The notes beneath the pieces were generated by a model. The model saw nothing but the letters and a program-made list of their open reading frames with translations, did not search any database and was not told the origin of the DNA. From a virus: 22,135 nucleotides of DNA. The DNA is taken from positions 1 through 22,135 of the IMG/VR virus record IMGVR_UViG_3300022687_000019. One strand, given 5' to 3'. The translations under genes were made by a program, and so were the position numbers. Position 1 is the first letter of the stretch; every line of letters starts with the position of its first letter. Shown here piece after piece: positions 13,435-21,249 of the stretch.

Positions 13435-15065
13435 CCGGTTCACCTGACCTGTTTGCCTCGCCGCCCGTAATATCGCGAGCGCCCGACCAATTGCCGGAAG
13501 AGTTCACACGCGGTTCCGAGATCCCGGAAGCGCTCGATCCGTTGGGCGACGGCATCCTGATGAAACATCAAGCAGAATGGCTTGCCGACAAGAGCGACCT
13601 CAAGCTTGGTGAGAAAGGGCGGCGAACAGGCATCACTTTTGCCGAGGCTCTTGATGACACGCTGATCGCCGCCTCACGCCGGGAAGCCGGTGGCGACAAC
13701 ATCTTCTATATCGGCGATACCAAAGACAAGGGCCGCGAGTTCATCGGCTATGTCGCGCACTTCGCCAGGATCGTCGCCAAGGAATTGCTGGCGATCGAGG
13801 AGTTCATGTTCGAGGACATCAAGGAAGATGGCTCTTCGCAGACGATCTCGGCGTTCCGTATACGGTTCGGCAGCGGCTTTCGGGTCGAAGCCCTCTCATC
13901 TCGCCCGGAAAACATCCGTGGCCTGCAAGGAATCGTGGTGATCGACGAAGCGGCCTTCCACAAGGACGTGCGCGGTGTCCTCGATGCGGTCAACGCACTT
14001 CTGATCTGGGGCGGCAAGATCCGGGTGATCTCCACCCACAACGGTGTTCTAAGCCCCTTCAATGAACTGATCCGGGAAGCGCGTGCAGGAAAGAACCCGT
14101 TTTCGGTTCACTTCATCCCCTTTGACGATGCGATCCGCAACGGGCTGTTCAAGCGGGTTTGCTTGATCAAGGGCACGGAATGGTCGCCCGAGGCTGAAGC
14201 CGAATGGGAAGCCAGGATCCGGTCATCCTATGGGCCGCGCACCGCCCAGATGAAACAGGAGCTCGATGCCATCCCGGCCGAGGCCGAAGGCGCGGCACTG
14301 ACCCGGATGCAAATCGAAAGCTGCATGGCGCCCAACATTCCGCTGGTTCGCTGGTCCTGCACCGATGAGTTCAAGGATTACCCGGAGCATATTCGCAAGA
14401 TCGAGGCTCTGGCGTTTTGCGAGCGCGAGCTCAAGCCGCTGCTCGAACGCCTCAACACCCGGCTTGCCCATGTCTTCGGCGAGGACTTTGCTCGCTCAGG
14501 CGATGTCACCGACATCATCCCGTTGGAGATCGGAACCGACCTGGTCCGCCGCTGCCCGTTCATCGTCGAACTCAGGAACGTGCCTTTCGATCAGCAGCGC
14601 GACATCCTCTATTATCTCGTTGACCGGTTGCCGCGCATGTCCGGCGGCGCGCTCGACGCCACCGGCAATGGTGCTTACCTGGCTGAGAAAGCAGCCCAGC
14701 GCTATGGAGCGACAATCGTCGAGGTGAAGCTGTCGCAGTCCTGGTATCAATCCGAGATGCCCGCCTATATCGAGGCGTTCTCCGATAGCACGATCGTGCT
14801 GCCGCGCCATGACGACATCCTGCAGGATCACCAGGCGCTTGCGTTCGTCAACGGTATAATCAAGGTGCCTGACAATCACCGGTTCAAGGGCAGCGATGGA
14901 TTTGACCGGCACGGCGACAGCGCGGTCGCAGGCGCGCTGGGCTACTTCGCCAGCCGGCAGAACCTTCCCGAATTCGGCTACATCCCGGCAAGCGAACTCG
15001 ACAATACAAACGGCACGTTCGAAACCGCCCACGAATTCGAGACGGATGGCAGATCGCTATGGTGA
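13431..15065 (+). CDS. Large terminase (TerL), Mu gp28-like
   Basis: This packaging motor and nuclease has 544 residues. The ATPase domain has a Walker A-like motif GEKGRRTGIT (60-69), the terminase SSRPENIRGL motif (156-165), Walker B IVVIDEAAF with Asp172 and Glu173, and the coupling motif VISTHN (199-204). The C-terminal RNase H-like nuclease has acidic residues Asp352 in GEDFARSGD, Asp409 in GGALDATGNGAYLAE and Asp496 in RHGDSAVAGALGY. This arrangement matches Mu gp28-type terminases. All key residues are present. The start overlaps the small terminase stop, and the portal gene overlaps its end. Confidence 0.95.
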   Translation: MTGSPDLFASPPVISRAPDQLPEEFTRGSEIPEALDPLGDGILMKHQAEWLADKSDLKLGEKGRRTGITFAEALDDTLIAASRREAGGDNIFYIGDTKDKGREFIGYVAHFARIVAKELLAIEEFMFEDIKEDGSSQTISAFRIRFGSGFRVEALSSRPENIRGLQGIVVIDEAAFHKDVRGVLDAVNALLIWGGKIRVISTHNGVLSPFNELIREARAGKNPFSVHFIPFDDAIRNGLFKRVCLIKGTEWSPEAEAEWEARIRSSYGPRTAQMKQELDAIPAEAEGAALTRMQIESCMAPNIPLVRWSCTDEFKDYPEHIRKIEALAFCERELKPLLERLNTRLAHVFGEDFARSGDVTDIIPLEIGTDLVRRCPFIVELRNVPFDQQRDILYYLVDRLPRMSGGALDATGNGAYLAEKAAQRYGATIVEVKLSQSWYQSEMPAYIEAFSDSTIVLPRHDDILQDHQALAFVNGIIKVPDNHRFKGSDGFDRHGDSAVAGALGYFASRQNLPEFGYIPASELDNTNGTFETAHEFETDGRSLW

Positions 15066-16681
15066 CACGCAAAAGCACAATCCTCGGGCCGGATGGCGGG
15101 CCTATCGAGGTTTCGGGCCTGTCCGAAGAGATCGCACAGCCGGCGCTGACCGGAAACCGGCAGACCCATTCCGATCGGGAAGCGACAGGTCTGACACCGG
15201 AGAAGCTCGCCTCCATTTTGCAACGTGCAGCGACGGGCGACATTCGATCCTATCTGACGCTGGCAGAAGAGATGGAGGAGCGATATCTCCATTATGCGAG
15301 CCAGCTCCAAACCCGACGCCTGGCAATCGAAAGCCTGACCGTATCGGTCGAGGCTGACAAGACGATACCGACCAGGATCGTCGACGCGGTCAAGACGCTG
15401 ATCGAGAGTGACGGCTTCGACGACGCGATCGGTTCGCTCACTGACGGGATAGCCAAGGGTTTTGCGACGGTCGAGATGATCTGGGAGTATGAGCAGAAGC
15501 TCCTGCAGCCGGTTCGCTATGTTGCCCGAGACCAGCGCTTCTTCCAGTTCGACCGCGTCGGCCTGTCTGAACTTCGCCTCGTGGTCGATGGCAATGCCGA
15601 TGGCGAGATGCTGCCCGAGGCCAAGTTCCTGCGCCATATGCCACGCGCAAAGATGGGTATTCCGATCCGGCGCGGTGTCGCCCGGCCTGCCGCCTGGGCC
15701 TACATTATTCAGGCGTTCGGCCTTCAGGACTGGGCGGCGTTCGCCGAGATCTATGGCATACCATTCCGGGTCGGCCGCTATCATTCAGCGGCATCTGAGA
15801 AAGACAAGCGAACCCTTCTTCGCGCCGTCTCGATGATTGCCAATGATGGTGCTGCGATCATTCCCCAAGGCATGGACGTCGAGTTCCATGAGGTCAATGG
15901 ATCGCGCGGTGAAGCGGTCTTTGGCGGGCTTCTCGATTATGTCGACAAGCAGATCTCAAAGCTGGTTGTCGGGCAAACGATGACATCCGATGACGGCTCG
16001 TCACTTGGACAGGCCAAGATCCATAACGAAGTGCGCCTCGACATCTTGCGTGCTGATGGCAAGCAACTCGCATCAACCATCAATCGCGATCTGATCCGGC
16101 CGTTCATCGATCTCAATTTCGGGCCACAAAACGACTATCCGCAAATCGAATTGCCGGTTCCAGATCCCGAAGACGTGGAAGCCCTGTCTTCCAGCTTGGA
16201 GAAGCTCGTGCCTTTGGGTTTGAAGGTGGGACAGCGCGAGGTTCGTGACAAGCTCGGCCTGTCCGACCCCGGAGAGGAAGATGATCTGCTGCAGGCCCCT
16301 TCGCCTCACGCCGCAGCCACCGCTCCGCAAAGTGAACAGGGCAACAAAGGCAAGGAAGAAAACCCGAAGTTCGTCAAACTGTCAGCGGGTGCGGATCACC
16401 ATTCCGGCTGCGCATGCCCGTCGTGCCAGAGCTTCGCGGCCGCCGCTGATAGTGAGCACGCTGGCGTGAATGAACTTGAAGCGCTGTTCGGCTCGATCTC
16501 CGGTTTTGAGCCGTTGTCAGCGCCGTTGTTGCAACCGTTTATCGACATCCTGGCAAAGGCCAAGAGCTACGACGAAGCAATCTCGATGCTCAACGCGGCC
16601 CGCCCGGATGCCGGCCCTTTCATTGAGAAGCTCTCCGAGCTCACCGCAATCGCCCGTGGTATTGGCAACGTGAAGGACTAG
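15059..16681 (+). CDS. Portal protein, Mu gp29-like (DUF935)
   Basis: The portal forms the ring at the head vertex through which DNA is packaged. The 540-residue protein has the DUF935 pattern: GDIRSYLTLAEEMEERYLHYASQLQTRRLAIESL, a helical core, then AWAYIIQAFGLQDWAAFAEIYGIPFRVGRY. Further on come PQGMDVEFHEV and DKQISKLVVGQTMTSDDGSSLGQAKIHNEVR. It overlaps the terminase gene by seven bases. The C-terminal third has an unusual cysteine/histidine cluster at about residue 440 (DHHSGCACPSCQSF), which may bind a metal, followed by a small helical region. This tail may contact the F protein. A downstream GTG at 15062 is an alternative start. Confidence 0.93.
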   Translation: MVTRKSTILGPDGGPIEVSGLSEEIAQPALTGNRQTHSDREATGLTPEKLASILQRAATGDIRSYLTLAEEMEERYLHYASQLQTRRLAIESLTVSVEADKTIPTRIVDAVKTLIESDGFDDAIGSLTDGIAKGFATVEMIWEYEQKLLQPVRYVARDQRFFQFDRVGLSELRLVVDGNADGEMLPEAKFLRHMPRAKMGIPIRRGVARPAAWAYIIQAFGLQDWAAFAEIYGIPFRVGRYHSAASEKDKRTLLRAVSMIANDGAAIIPQGMDVEFHEVNGSRGEAVFGGLLDYVDKQISKLVVGQTMTSDDGSSLGQAKIHNEVRLDILRADGKQLASTINRDLIRPFIDLNFGPQNDYPQIELPVPDPEDVEALSSSLEKLVPLGLKVGQREVRDKLGLSDPGEEDDLLQAPSPHAAATAPQSEQGNKGKEENPKFVKLSAGADHHSGCACPSCQSFAAAADSEHAGVNELEALFGSISGFEPLSAPLLQPFIDILAKAKSYDEAISMLNAARPDAGPFIEKLSELTAIARGIGNVKD

Positions 16682-16690
16682 GCCGGATAC

Positions 16691-17971
16691 ATGGCCGAGA
16701 TCAGCAAGCCTTTTCCGGTACCAGAAGCGGTTACCGGATATTTCGACCGCAAGATCCTCAAGCCGTCCTTCTCCTGGCTCGATGTTTATGGCGAGGAACA
16801 TGCCAACGCCATGACCGTGGCGGGTGCGGTTGAGCTCGAAGTCCTTTCCGCCTTCCGGTCGACGATGTCAGACAGCCTCGCCAATGGCGAAGGATTTGAG
16901 ACCTGGAAGGGCAAGATCACCGGCGAGCTCTCACGGCTTGGCTGGTTCGGGCCGCGCCTGGTCAAGGATCCGCGCGGCATAGATCCAGACAAGCTGGTCA
17001 ATTATACTTCGGACCGGCGGCTCAAGCTGATTTTCTGGTCGAACATGAATTCGGCGCGCGCCGCCGGTCAATGGCATCGGGCGCAGGAATCGAAGCGGTT
17101 CTTGCCATATCTCCTCTACGTGCGCACAACATCCGTCGAACCACGGCCCGAGCATTTGGCCTTCGCTGGCACGATCCTGCCGGTCGATCACGCGTTCTGG
17201 CGCACACATTTCCCGCCCAATGGCTGGCTATGTAAATGCACAGTGCGTCAAATTACCGAACGCGAAGCGAAGTCCCTGATCGGCACCAGCCGCGTCCTGG
17301 GCAAAAATCCGGACGGAACGGATATCGAGATTTCGTACTCAGACCAACCACCCGCAACAGGGCCGGAGCGGCCGCACGTCAACCGGCGCACAGGTCAGGT
17401 TGAGATGATCCCCGAAGGCATCGATCCGGGCTGGCATACCAATCCCGGCTATACGCGCACCAAAACGTTGATCCGATCCGTGTCAGACCGGCTGGAAGGA
17501 ACATCGGGTCAGCATGCCACGCGCGTGCTCACCGATCTTTGGTCGGACCCGTTCCTGCGGATCGCTCAGAAACAGTCTAGCCAGATATTCCTGCCTGCCG
17601 GTCGGTCCGAGCGTTTGGCGGATGAACTTGGCGCAGTTGTCGGACGCAAAGACATCTCGCCGGTTGTTGCGGTTGGCACCCAGGATATCATCACGCGAAA
17701 AACCAAACACGGATTGACCCTGGATGACTTCGCGCTTCTGCCATTGATCCTTGAGGGCGCCATCGTGTTGCCCGATCCGAACGGCGACGACCAGACACGA
17801 TCGCTGATAGCCCGGATAGGCAAGACCTGGTGGCGCGTGTTCATCAGGATTTCGAAGAACGGCTTTTTGCGGGTCAACTCCATGCATCAACGCCGCCGCT
17901 CGGCCGTCGAAAAGGAACTTCGGGCCAGCGGTCGCTCGATCAAAGACATCAGGGATCTGGGAGAGAAATGA
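16691..17971 (+). CDS. F: MuF-like head morphogenesis protein with C-terminal nuclease-like domain
   Basis: The 426-residue minor head protein corresponds to Mu gpF/SPP1 gp7, carried inside the capsid and acting in head assembly. The MuF core covers about 35-190, including SNMNSARAAGQWHRAQES and the signature RPEHLAFAGTILPVDHAFWRTHFPPNGWLCKCTV (152-185) with its two cysteines. Residues 195-290 are a linker typical of Mu F proteins. The last part, about 300-410, resembles the PBECR toxin-nuclease group (phage barnase/EndoU/ColicinE5/RelE-like domains) that is often fused to MuF: TRKTKHGLTLDDFALLPLILEGAIVLPD, then a beta strand TWWRVFIRISKNGFLRVNSMH. Which residues are catalytic is not certain. 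Confidence 0.9.
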   Translation: MAEISKPFPVPEAVTGYFDRKILKPSFSWLDVYGEEHANAMTVAGAVELEVLSAFRSTMSDSLANGEGFETWKGKITGELSRLGWFGPRLVKDPRGIDPDKLVNYTSDRRLKLIFWSNMNSARAAGQWHRAQESKRFLPYLLYVRTTSVEPRPEHLAFAGTILPVDHAFWRTHFPPNGWLCKCTVRQITEREAKSLIGTSRVLGKNPDGTDIEISYSDQPPATGPERPHVNRRTGQVEMIPEGIDPGWHTNPGYTRTKTLIRSVSDRLEGTSGQHATRVLTDLWSDPFLRIAQKQSSQIFLPAGRSERLADELGAVVGRKDISPVVAVGTQDIITRKTKHGLTLDDFALLPLILEGAIVLPDPNGDDQTRSLIARIGKTWWRVFIRISKNGFLRVNSMHQRRRSAVEKELRASGRSIKDIRDLGEK

Positions 17972-18150
17972 AACGTGGCAGGGAGGGACGGCGTTCCCCT
18001 CCATGGTCAGCTAGGACAACCGTAAATTCACTGCCACCAAAACAAAATAACACCGAAGGGGGGGAAGCTCAATGTCCACATCGCAAAGCCACCAAATCAG
18101 TCGCGGATCTGGCCATCGCTAATTCCGGACCCTCGCAATCCATAATCGCG
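17972..18150. other. Short gap after F, no convincing gene
   Basis: A GGAGGG/CCCTCC stem just after the F stop (about 17980-18002) could weaken transcription beyond F. A run of seven Gs followed by AAG (18058-18066) forms a strong Shine-Dalgarno-like sequence before an ATG at 18072. The ATG opens only 16 codons, so I do not call a gene. The longer plus-strand frame through this area lacks protein-like composition. Confidence 0.3.
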
Positions 18151-18375
18151 CTATTTAGAGTGAAAGCGCTCCTCTTTCTGTGGATTCCTGCAGAACTTCA
18201 GTTTCAGTTCCTCAAGGTTGGTGACGCCACTTTGGAAATACCAAAGGATGTCCGTCGCCAACTCGGTTTTCGCCGGCTCATCATCTGCGGCGATATTGAG
18301 CTCGATGCACAGATCAGCGAAAGCTGCGCGGAGTATGGCGAGTTCTTGTGGGTCAGCAACAGTTCGAAAAGGCAT
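18151..18375 (-). CDS. Small leftward helical protein, possible moron
   Basis: This 74-residue protein lies on the strand opposite to all surrounding late genes. The sequence (RTVADPQELAILRAAFADLCIELNI, then TELATDILWYFQSGVTNLEELKLKF) closely follows the style of short rhizobial chromosomal proteins of unknown function, with a DP-x-EL-A start and a final EEL motif. That resemblance is from memory. It is small, helical and without membrane segments. An AGG lies about nine bases before the ATG, and a weak promoter-like pair TTGACG-17-TATTGA (plus-strand 18447 to 18419) is upstream. Its orientation allows expression in the lysogen independent of phage late control. It occupies the position of gene G in Mu. 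Confidence 0.6.
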   Translation of the reverse strand: MPFRTVADPQELAILRAAFADLCIELNIAADDEPAKTELATDILWYFQSGVTNLEELKLKFCRNPQKEERFHSK

Positions 18376-18700
18376 AAGCGCGACCTATCCAAAATGCTCG
18401 AAAGATTTCCAGACCAAATCAATACTATGGCTGGTTCATCCCGTCAAAACACAAACCGTCAGATTTGGCCACTGACGCGCACCGCGTCTCAACTGGTATC
18501 GATGGGCGACTTACATTGAAATGCGCGCCCACGGACTTTGAAGCGGCTTCAAAAATCGATCTGATTTGGTGAGGTGGGATCGACATGACGACTGCAAGTC
18601 GATTTCGGTGGTTAAGCTTACATAAGCCGCTTACCGGTCCAATTCCGATCTGACAGCTGTCAGCCCGCCAGATGCGGTTTCGTGATGCAAGTGTGCAGTC
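18376..18700. promoter_or_regulatory. Intergenic region with perfect CTGACAGCTGTCAG palindrome before the head operon
   Basis: No gene is convincing in this region of about 325 bases. At 18650-18663 is CTGACAGCTGTCAG, a perfect 14-bp palindrome 37 bases before the protease start. It shares the CTGAC-N4-GTCAG form and the following CCC with the site at 10335-10348. A weak promoter-like pair for the leftward gene lies at 18419-18447. The region probably separates late transcription from the leftward gene and gives the head operon its own activator-dependent promoter. Confidence 0.5.
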
Positions 18701-19747
18701 ATGAACACGCGATTGCAAACATTTTCTACCGGCCAGACGGCGGACGCCCATAGCGCCACCGGCGTCATCCTCTTTGACGTCTATGCCGCTGGCAAGCCGG
18801 ACGACGCTTCGCGCGGTCCGGAATGGGTCAAGCTCGCACCCCGCGGCCGCTTCACCGCCCGTGACGGACGCCAGCTCGAAGTCGATCCCGAACTCCTGGT
18901 CCGCCGTTTCGACGCCGACGCGGTTGATCTGCCAATCGATCTCGATCACGCGACGGCCAAGGGCGGCCTGTTCGGTGATGCAGCTCCGGCGATCGGGTGG
19001 ATCAACAAGCTCGAAGCCCGGCCGGATGGTCTGTACGGCAAGACCGATTGGCTCGACGAGGGAATGAAGATCCTCAAGGCCCGCTCGCACCGCTACATTT
19101 CGCCATCACTCAAGCCAGACCAATTCGGCAAGGCGTTGTGGCTGCACTCGGCTGGCCTGGTCGCTGCACCCGGCATTTCCATGCCCGCGCTTGCCGGCGC
19201 GGAATTTTCATCACAAACCAAGGAACCTCAAATGTCCAAGGCAATTGCCCTTGCACTCGGTCTTACCGAGGACGCAAGCGAGACCTCATGTCTGAGCGCC
19301 ATTCAGACCTTGTCCGCCGGCCGGATCGAGAAGACCGTCCATGAAGAAGCGCTGGCATCGCTTCAGGCGACAACGACCGAGCTCGAAACGCTCAAGGCCG
19401 AGACGCGAAAAGGCAAGGTCGACGAGCTGATCGAGGGCGCGCTCAAGGCCAAGAAGATCACGCCCGCCCAGCGTCAGCATTACGAAACACTGTGCGCCAC
19501 CGATGACGGCCTCACCTCTGTCACGGCCCTGTTTGAGGCAATGACCGCCAAGCTCGGCGATACCGGTCTCGACGGCAAACCTGCGCCCGGCCAGACCACC
19601 ACTGAAAACCTTGATGCCGGCGATGTCGACATCATGGCGCTGTCCGCCAACATTCGAACACGGGTCGCCGAGGCCGCCGCGCGTGGCGTGGTGCTGAACT
19701 ATGACGCCGAGTTCGATCTCGCACTCACGGAGATCACCAAGCCATGA
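18701..19747 (+). CDS. I: Mu I-like capsid maturation protease with scaffold
   Basis: The 348-residue protein belongs to the Mu gene I family, a head maturation protease fused to a scaffold. The protease part covers about 20-165: EWVKLAPRGRFTARDGR, DLPIDLDHATAKGG with conserved His83, APAIGWINKLEARPDGLYGKTDWLDEG, RSHRYISPSL (Ser134) and LVAAPGISMPAL. The C-terminal part (178-348) is helical and charged, as expected for a scaffold, with its own start at 19232. An in-frame stop at 18683-18685 limits the gene to this ATG, which has no clear ribosome binding site. The transcript may have a very short leader. The next gene overlaps its stop (ATGA). Confidence 0.9.
   Translation: MNTRLQTFSTGQTADAHSATGVILFDVYAAGKPDDASRGPEWVKLAPRGRFTARDGRQLEVDPELLVRRFDADAVDLPIDLDHATAKGGLFGDAAPAIGWINKLEARPDGLYGKTDWLDEGMKILKARSHRYISPSLKPDQFGKALWLHSAGLVAAPGISMPALAGAEFSSQTKEPQMSKAIALALGLTEDASETSCLSAIQTLSAGRIEKTVHEEALASLQATTTELETLKAETRKGKVDELIEGALKAKKITPAQRQHYETLCATDDGLTSVTALFEAMTAKLGDTGLDGKPAPGQTTTENLDAGDVDIMALSANIRTRVAEAAARGVVLNYDAEFDLALTEITKP
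19232..19747 (+). CDS. Z: Internal in-frame start for a Z-like scaffold protein
   Basis: Codon 178 of the I gene is an ATG preceded by AAGGA (19220-19224) at the ideal distance, so the last 171 residues can be made separately. In Mu, gene Z is produced exactly this way from within I and serves as the scaffold. The sequence (MSKAIALALGLTEDASETSCLSA...) is a self-contained beginning. Its body is a charged helix around TTELETLKAETRKGKVDELIEGALKAKKI. This supports the same dual-start design here. Confidence 0.65.
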   Translation: MSKAIALALGLTEDASETSCLSAIQTLSAGRIEKTVHEEALASLQATTTELETLKAETRKGKVDELIEGALKAKKITPAQRQHYETLCATDDGLTSVTALFEAMTAKLGDTGLDGKPAPGQTTTENLDAGDVDIMALSANIRTRVAEAAARGVVLNYDAEFDLALTEITKP

Positions 19748-20127
19748 GCAATCCCATTCTCATCAAGTCCTTTCCAATTGTTGCAGCACTTGCAGGCAAC
19801 CTGATCGCCGCACTTTCGGGTACTGACAACATCGCTGAGGGGGCTATCGCCGACACCGACTCGATCTTCGGCGTTTCCGAGTGCATGGGCGCGGAGGCCG
19901 GTGGTCAGCTCGATGTGGTCCTGTCGGGTACCTACGATGTGGTTGCCGGCGGCACCGTCACCGCAGGCGATTTCATCACAGCCGATGCCAACTCCAAGGG
20001 CATCACCGCCGCTCCATCCGCTGGCAATGTGGTTCGCTATGCGGGCATCGCCCTTCTTGATGCGGTCGCAGGCGATCTGTTCCCGATGCTGATCTTGCCC
20101 GGAGCCATCAATACGCCGGCAGCCTGA
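19744..20127 (+). CDS. Capsid cement/decoration protein (DUF2190-like)
   Basis: The 127-residue protein has the all-beta, Gly/Ala/Thr-rich pattern of capsid cement proteins: GDNIAEG-like beginning (SGTDNIAEGAIADTDSIFGVSE), then QLDVVLSGTYDVVAGGTVTAGDFITADANSKGI, then YAGIALLDAVAGDLFPMLILPG. This matches the DUF2190-type head-stabilising family, a beta-tulip-like fold that binds the outside of the capsid. It lies between the protease and the capsid genes, as in many phages that use a separate cement protein. The start overlaps the I stop. Confidence 0.82.
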   Translation: MSNPILIKSFPIVAALAGNLIAALSGTDNIAEGAIADTDSIFGVSECMGAEAGGQLDVVLSGTYDVVAGGTVTAGDFITADANSKGITAAPSAGNVVRYAGIALLDAVAGDLFPMLILPGAINTPAA

Positions 20128-20189
20128 CCGCCCGCGTTTCCACCCTTGAACTGAAGCGGCCCGGAGGGGCTTGAAAAGGATACATCACC

Positions 20190-21155
20190 ATGGCGCCCAA
20201 TCGCCCCTTTGCAGTCCACGCCATTCTGACGGCCTATGCTATCGGCTATCAGAACCCGGATGCCGTCTACATCGCCGATCAGGTCCTGCCGCGTGTACCG
20301 GTTGGCGGCGAGAAATTCTCCTGGACCGAGTATTCGCTCGAAGAAGGTTTTGCCGTTCCCGACAACGCGGTCGGGCGCACCGGCCGGGTCAACCGGATCG
20401 AGCTAAGCGGCGAAGAGAAGGAGAGCGCGGTCAAGGATTACGGCCTCGAAATCCCGATCCCGAATTCGGATATCGATGCAGCCAGGAACGCACGCGAAAA
20501 GAAGCTCTCGACCATCGATCCCGAACGCCAGGCCGCGCGCCGGATCAAGAGCTACAACATGAACAACCGCGAAATCCGTGTGGCGTCCGTGATCCAGGAT
20601 CCCAACACCTATGCCGCCAGCCGCCGGCTGGCGCTGACGGGAACGGACAAGTGGTCGGACTATGACAATTCGTCGCCGATCGCAGACATCAAGGAAGCCA
20701 TCCGCTCGACACTTGTGCATAAGCCCAACACCGCCGTTATGGGCGAGCTGGTCTGGCACTATCTTTCCTCGCATCCCGAGATCGTCAACGCCATTCGCGG
20801 CAACCTGACCAACAAGGGCATCGTGACCAGGGAAGAATTCGCCCGGCTGTTCGGTTTGCGCCGGGTGCTGGTTGGCGAAAGTCAGATCAATGCGGCGCGT
20901 CCTGGTCAGGTGGCGAACCTGCAGATGGTCTGGGGCACTTCGCTGCAGCTTCTCTACATCAATTCCGATGCCGGTCCTGATGGTGATGTCACCTTCGGCT
21001 TTACCGCCGAATACGGCTCGTTGGTGGTCATGCGCCGCGAAGACGGCGATGTCGGCCTTCAGGGCGGCGTCATCATCCGCGAGGGCGAGCGGGTCAAGGA
21101 ACTCGTCGTTGCCAAGGATACCGGCTTCCAGATCTCCGGCGCGGTCGCCGCGTAA
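20190..21155 (+). CDS. Major capsid protein, not Mu gpT-like
   Basis: The 321-residue product is the main head subunit, judged by its position after protease and cement protein and its HK97-like layout. The N-terminal part is helical and polar (SWTEYSLEEGFAVPDNAVGRTGRVNRIELSGEEKESAVKDYGLEIPIP). A helical and beta middle follows (PNTAVMGELVWHYLSSHPEIVNAIRG). The end is beta-rich (GLRRVLVGESQINAARPGQVANLQMVWG...GFTAEYGSLVVMRREDGDVGLQGGVIIREGERVKELVV). It lacks the features of Mu gpT and looks more like the E-type capsids of lambdoid phages. AAAGGA lies about 12 bases before the ATG. A 10-bp hairpin follows the gene. Confidence 0.85.
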   Translation: MAPNRPFAVHAILTAYAIGYQNPDAVYIADQVLPRVPVGGEKFSWTEYSLEEGFAVPDNAVGRTGRVNRIELSGEEKESAVKDYGLEIPIPNSDIDAARNAREKKLSTIDPERQAARRIKSYNMNNREIRVASVIQDPNTYAASRRLALTGTDKWSDYDNSSPIADIKEAIRSTLVHKPNTAVMGELVWHYLSSHPEIVNAIRGNLTNKGIVTREEFARLFGLRRVLVGESQINAARPGQVANLQMVWGTSLQLLYINSDAGPDGDVTFGFTAEYGSLVVMRREDGDVGLQGGVIIREGERVKELVVAKDTGFQISGAVAA

Positions 21156-21185
21156 CCAATACCCCCGAGCGAAGACCGCCGTGAA

Positions 21186-21211
21186 GGGGGAGAGCCACAG
21201 CGCTCTCCCCC
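21186..21211 (+). repeat. 10-bp GC-rich hairpin after the major capsid gene
   Basis: GGGGGAGAGC (21186-21195) and GCTCTCCCCC (21202-21211) form a perfect stem with a six-base loop. No T run follows, so full termination is unlikely. Such hairpins after capsid genes often protect or process the mRNA and help to keep capsid expression high relative to downstream genes. That role is inferred here. Confidence 0.6.
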
Positions 21212-21249
21212 CGTGAGTTGAGCAAGAGTTGAAACCTATGGAGACGAGC

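Noticed and set aside
18072-18122. 16-codon frame after a very strong Shine-Dalgarno-like G run
   Set aside because: Too short to support from one sequence; kept only as a remark in the gap entry.
17968-18519. 183-codon plus-strand frame from the end of F, overlapping the leftward small gene
   Set aside because: Although its ATG overlaps the F stop, the composition is unlike a folded protein and no family is recognisable. The minus-strand frame in the same place looks more like a real protein.
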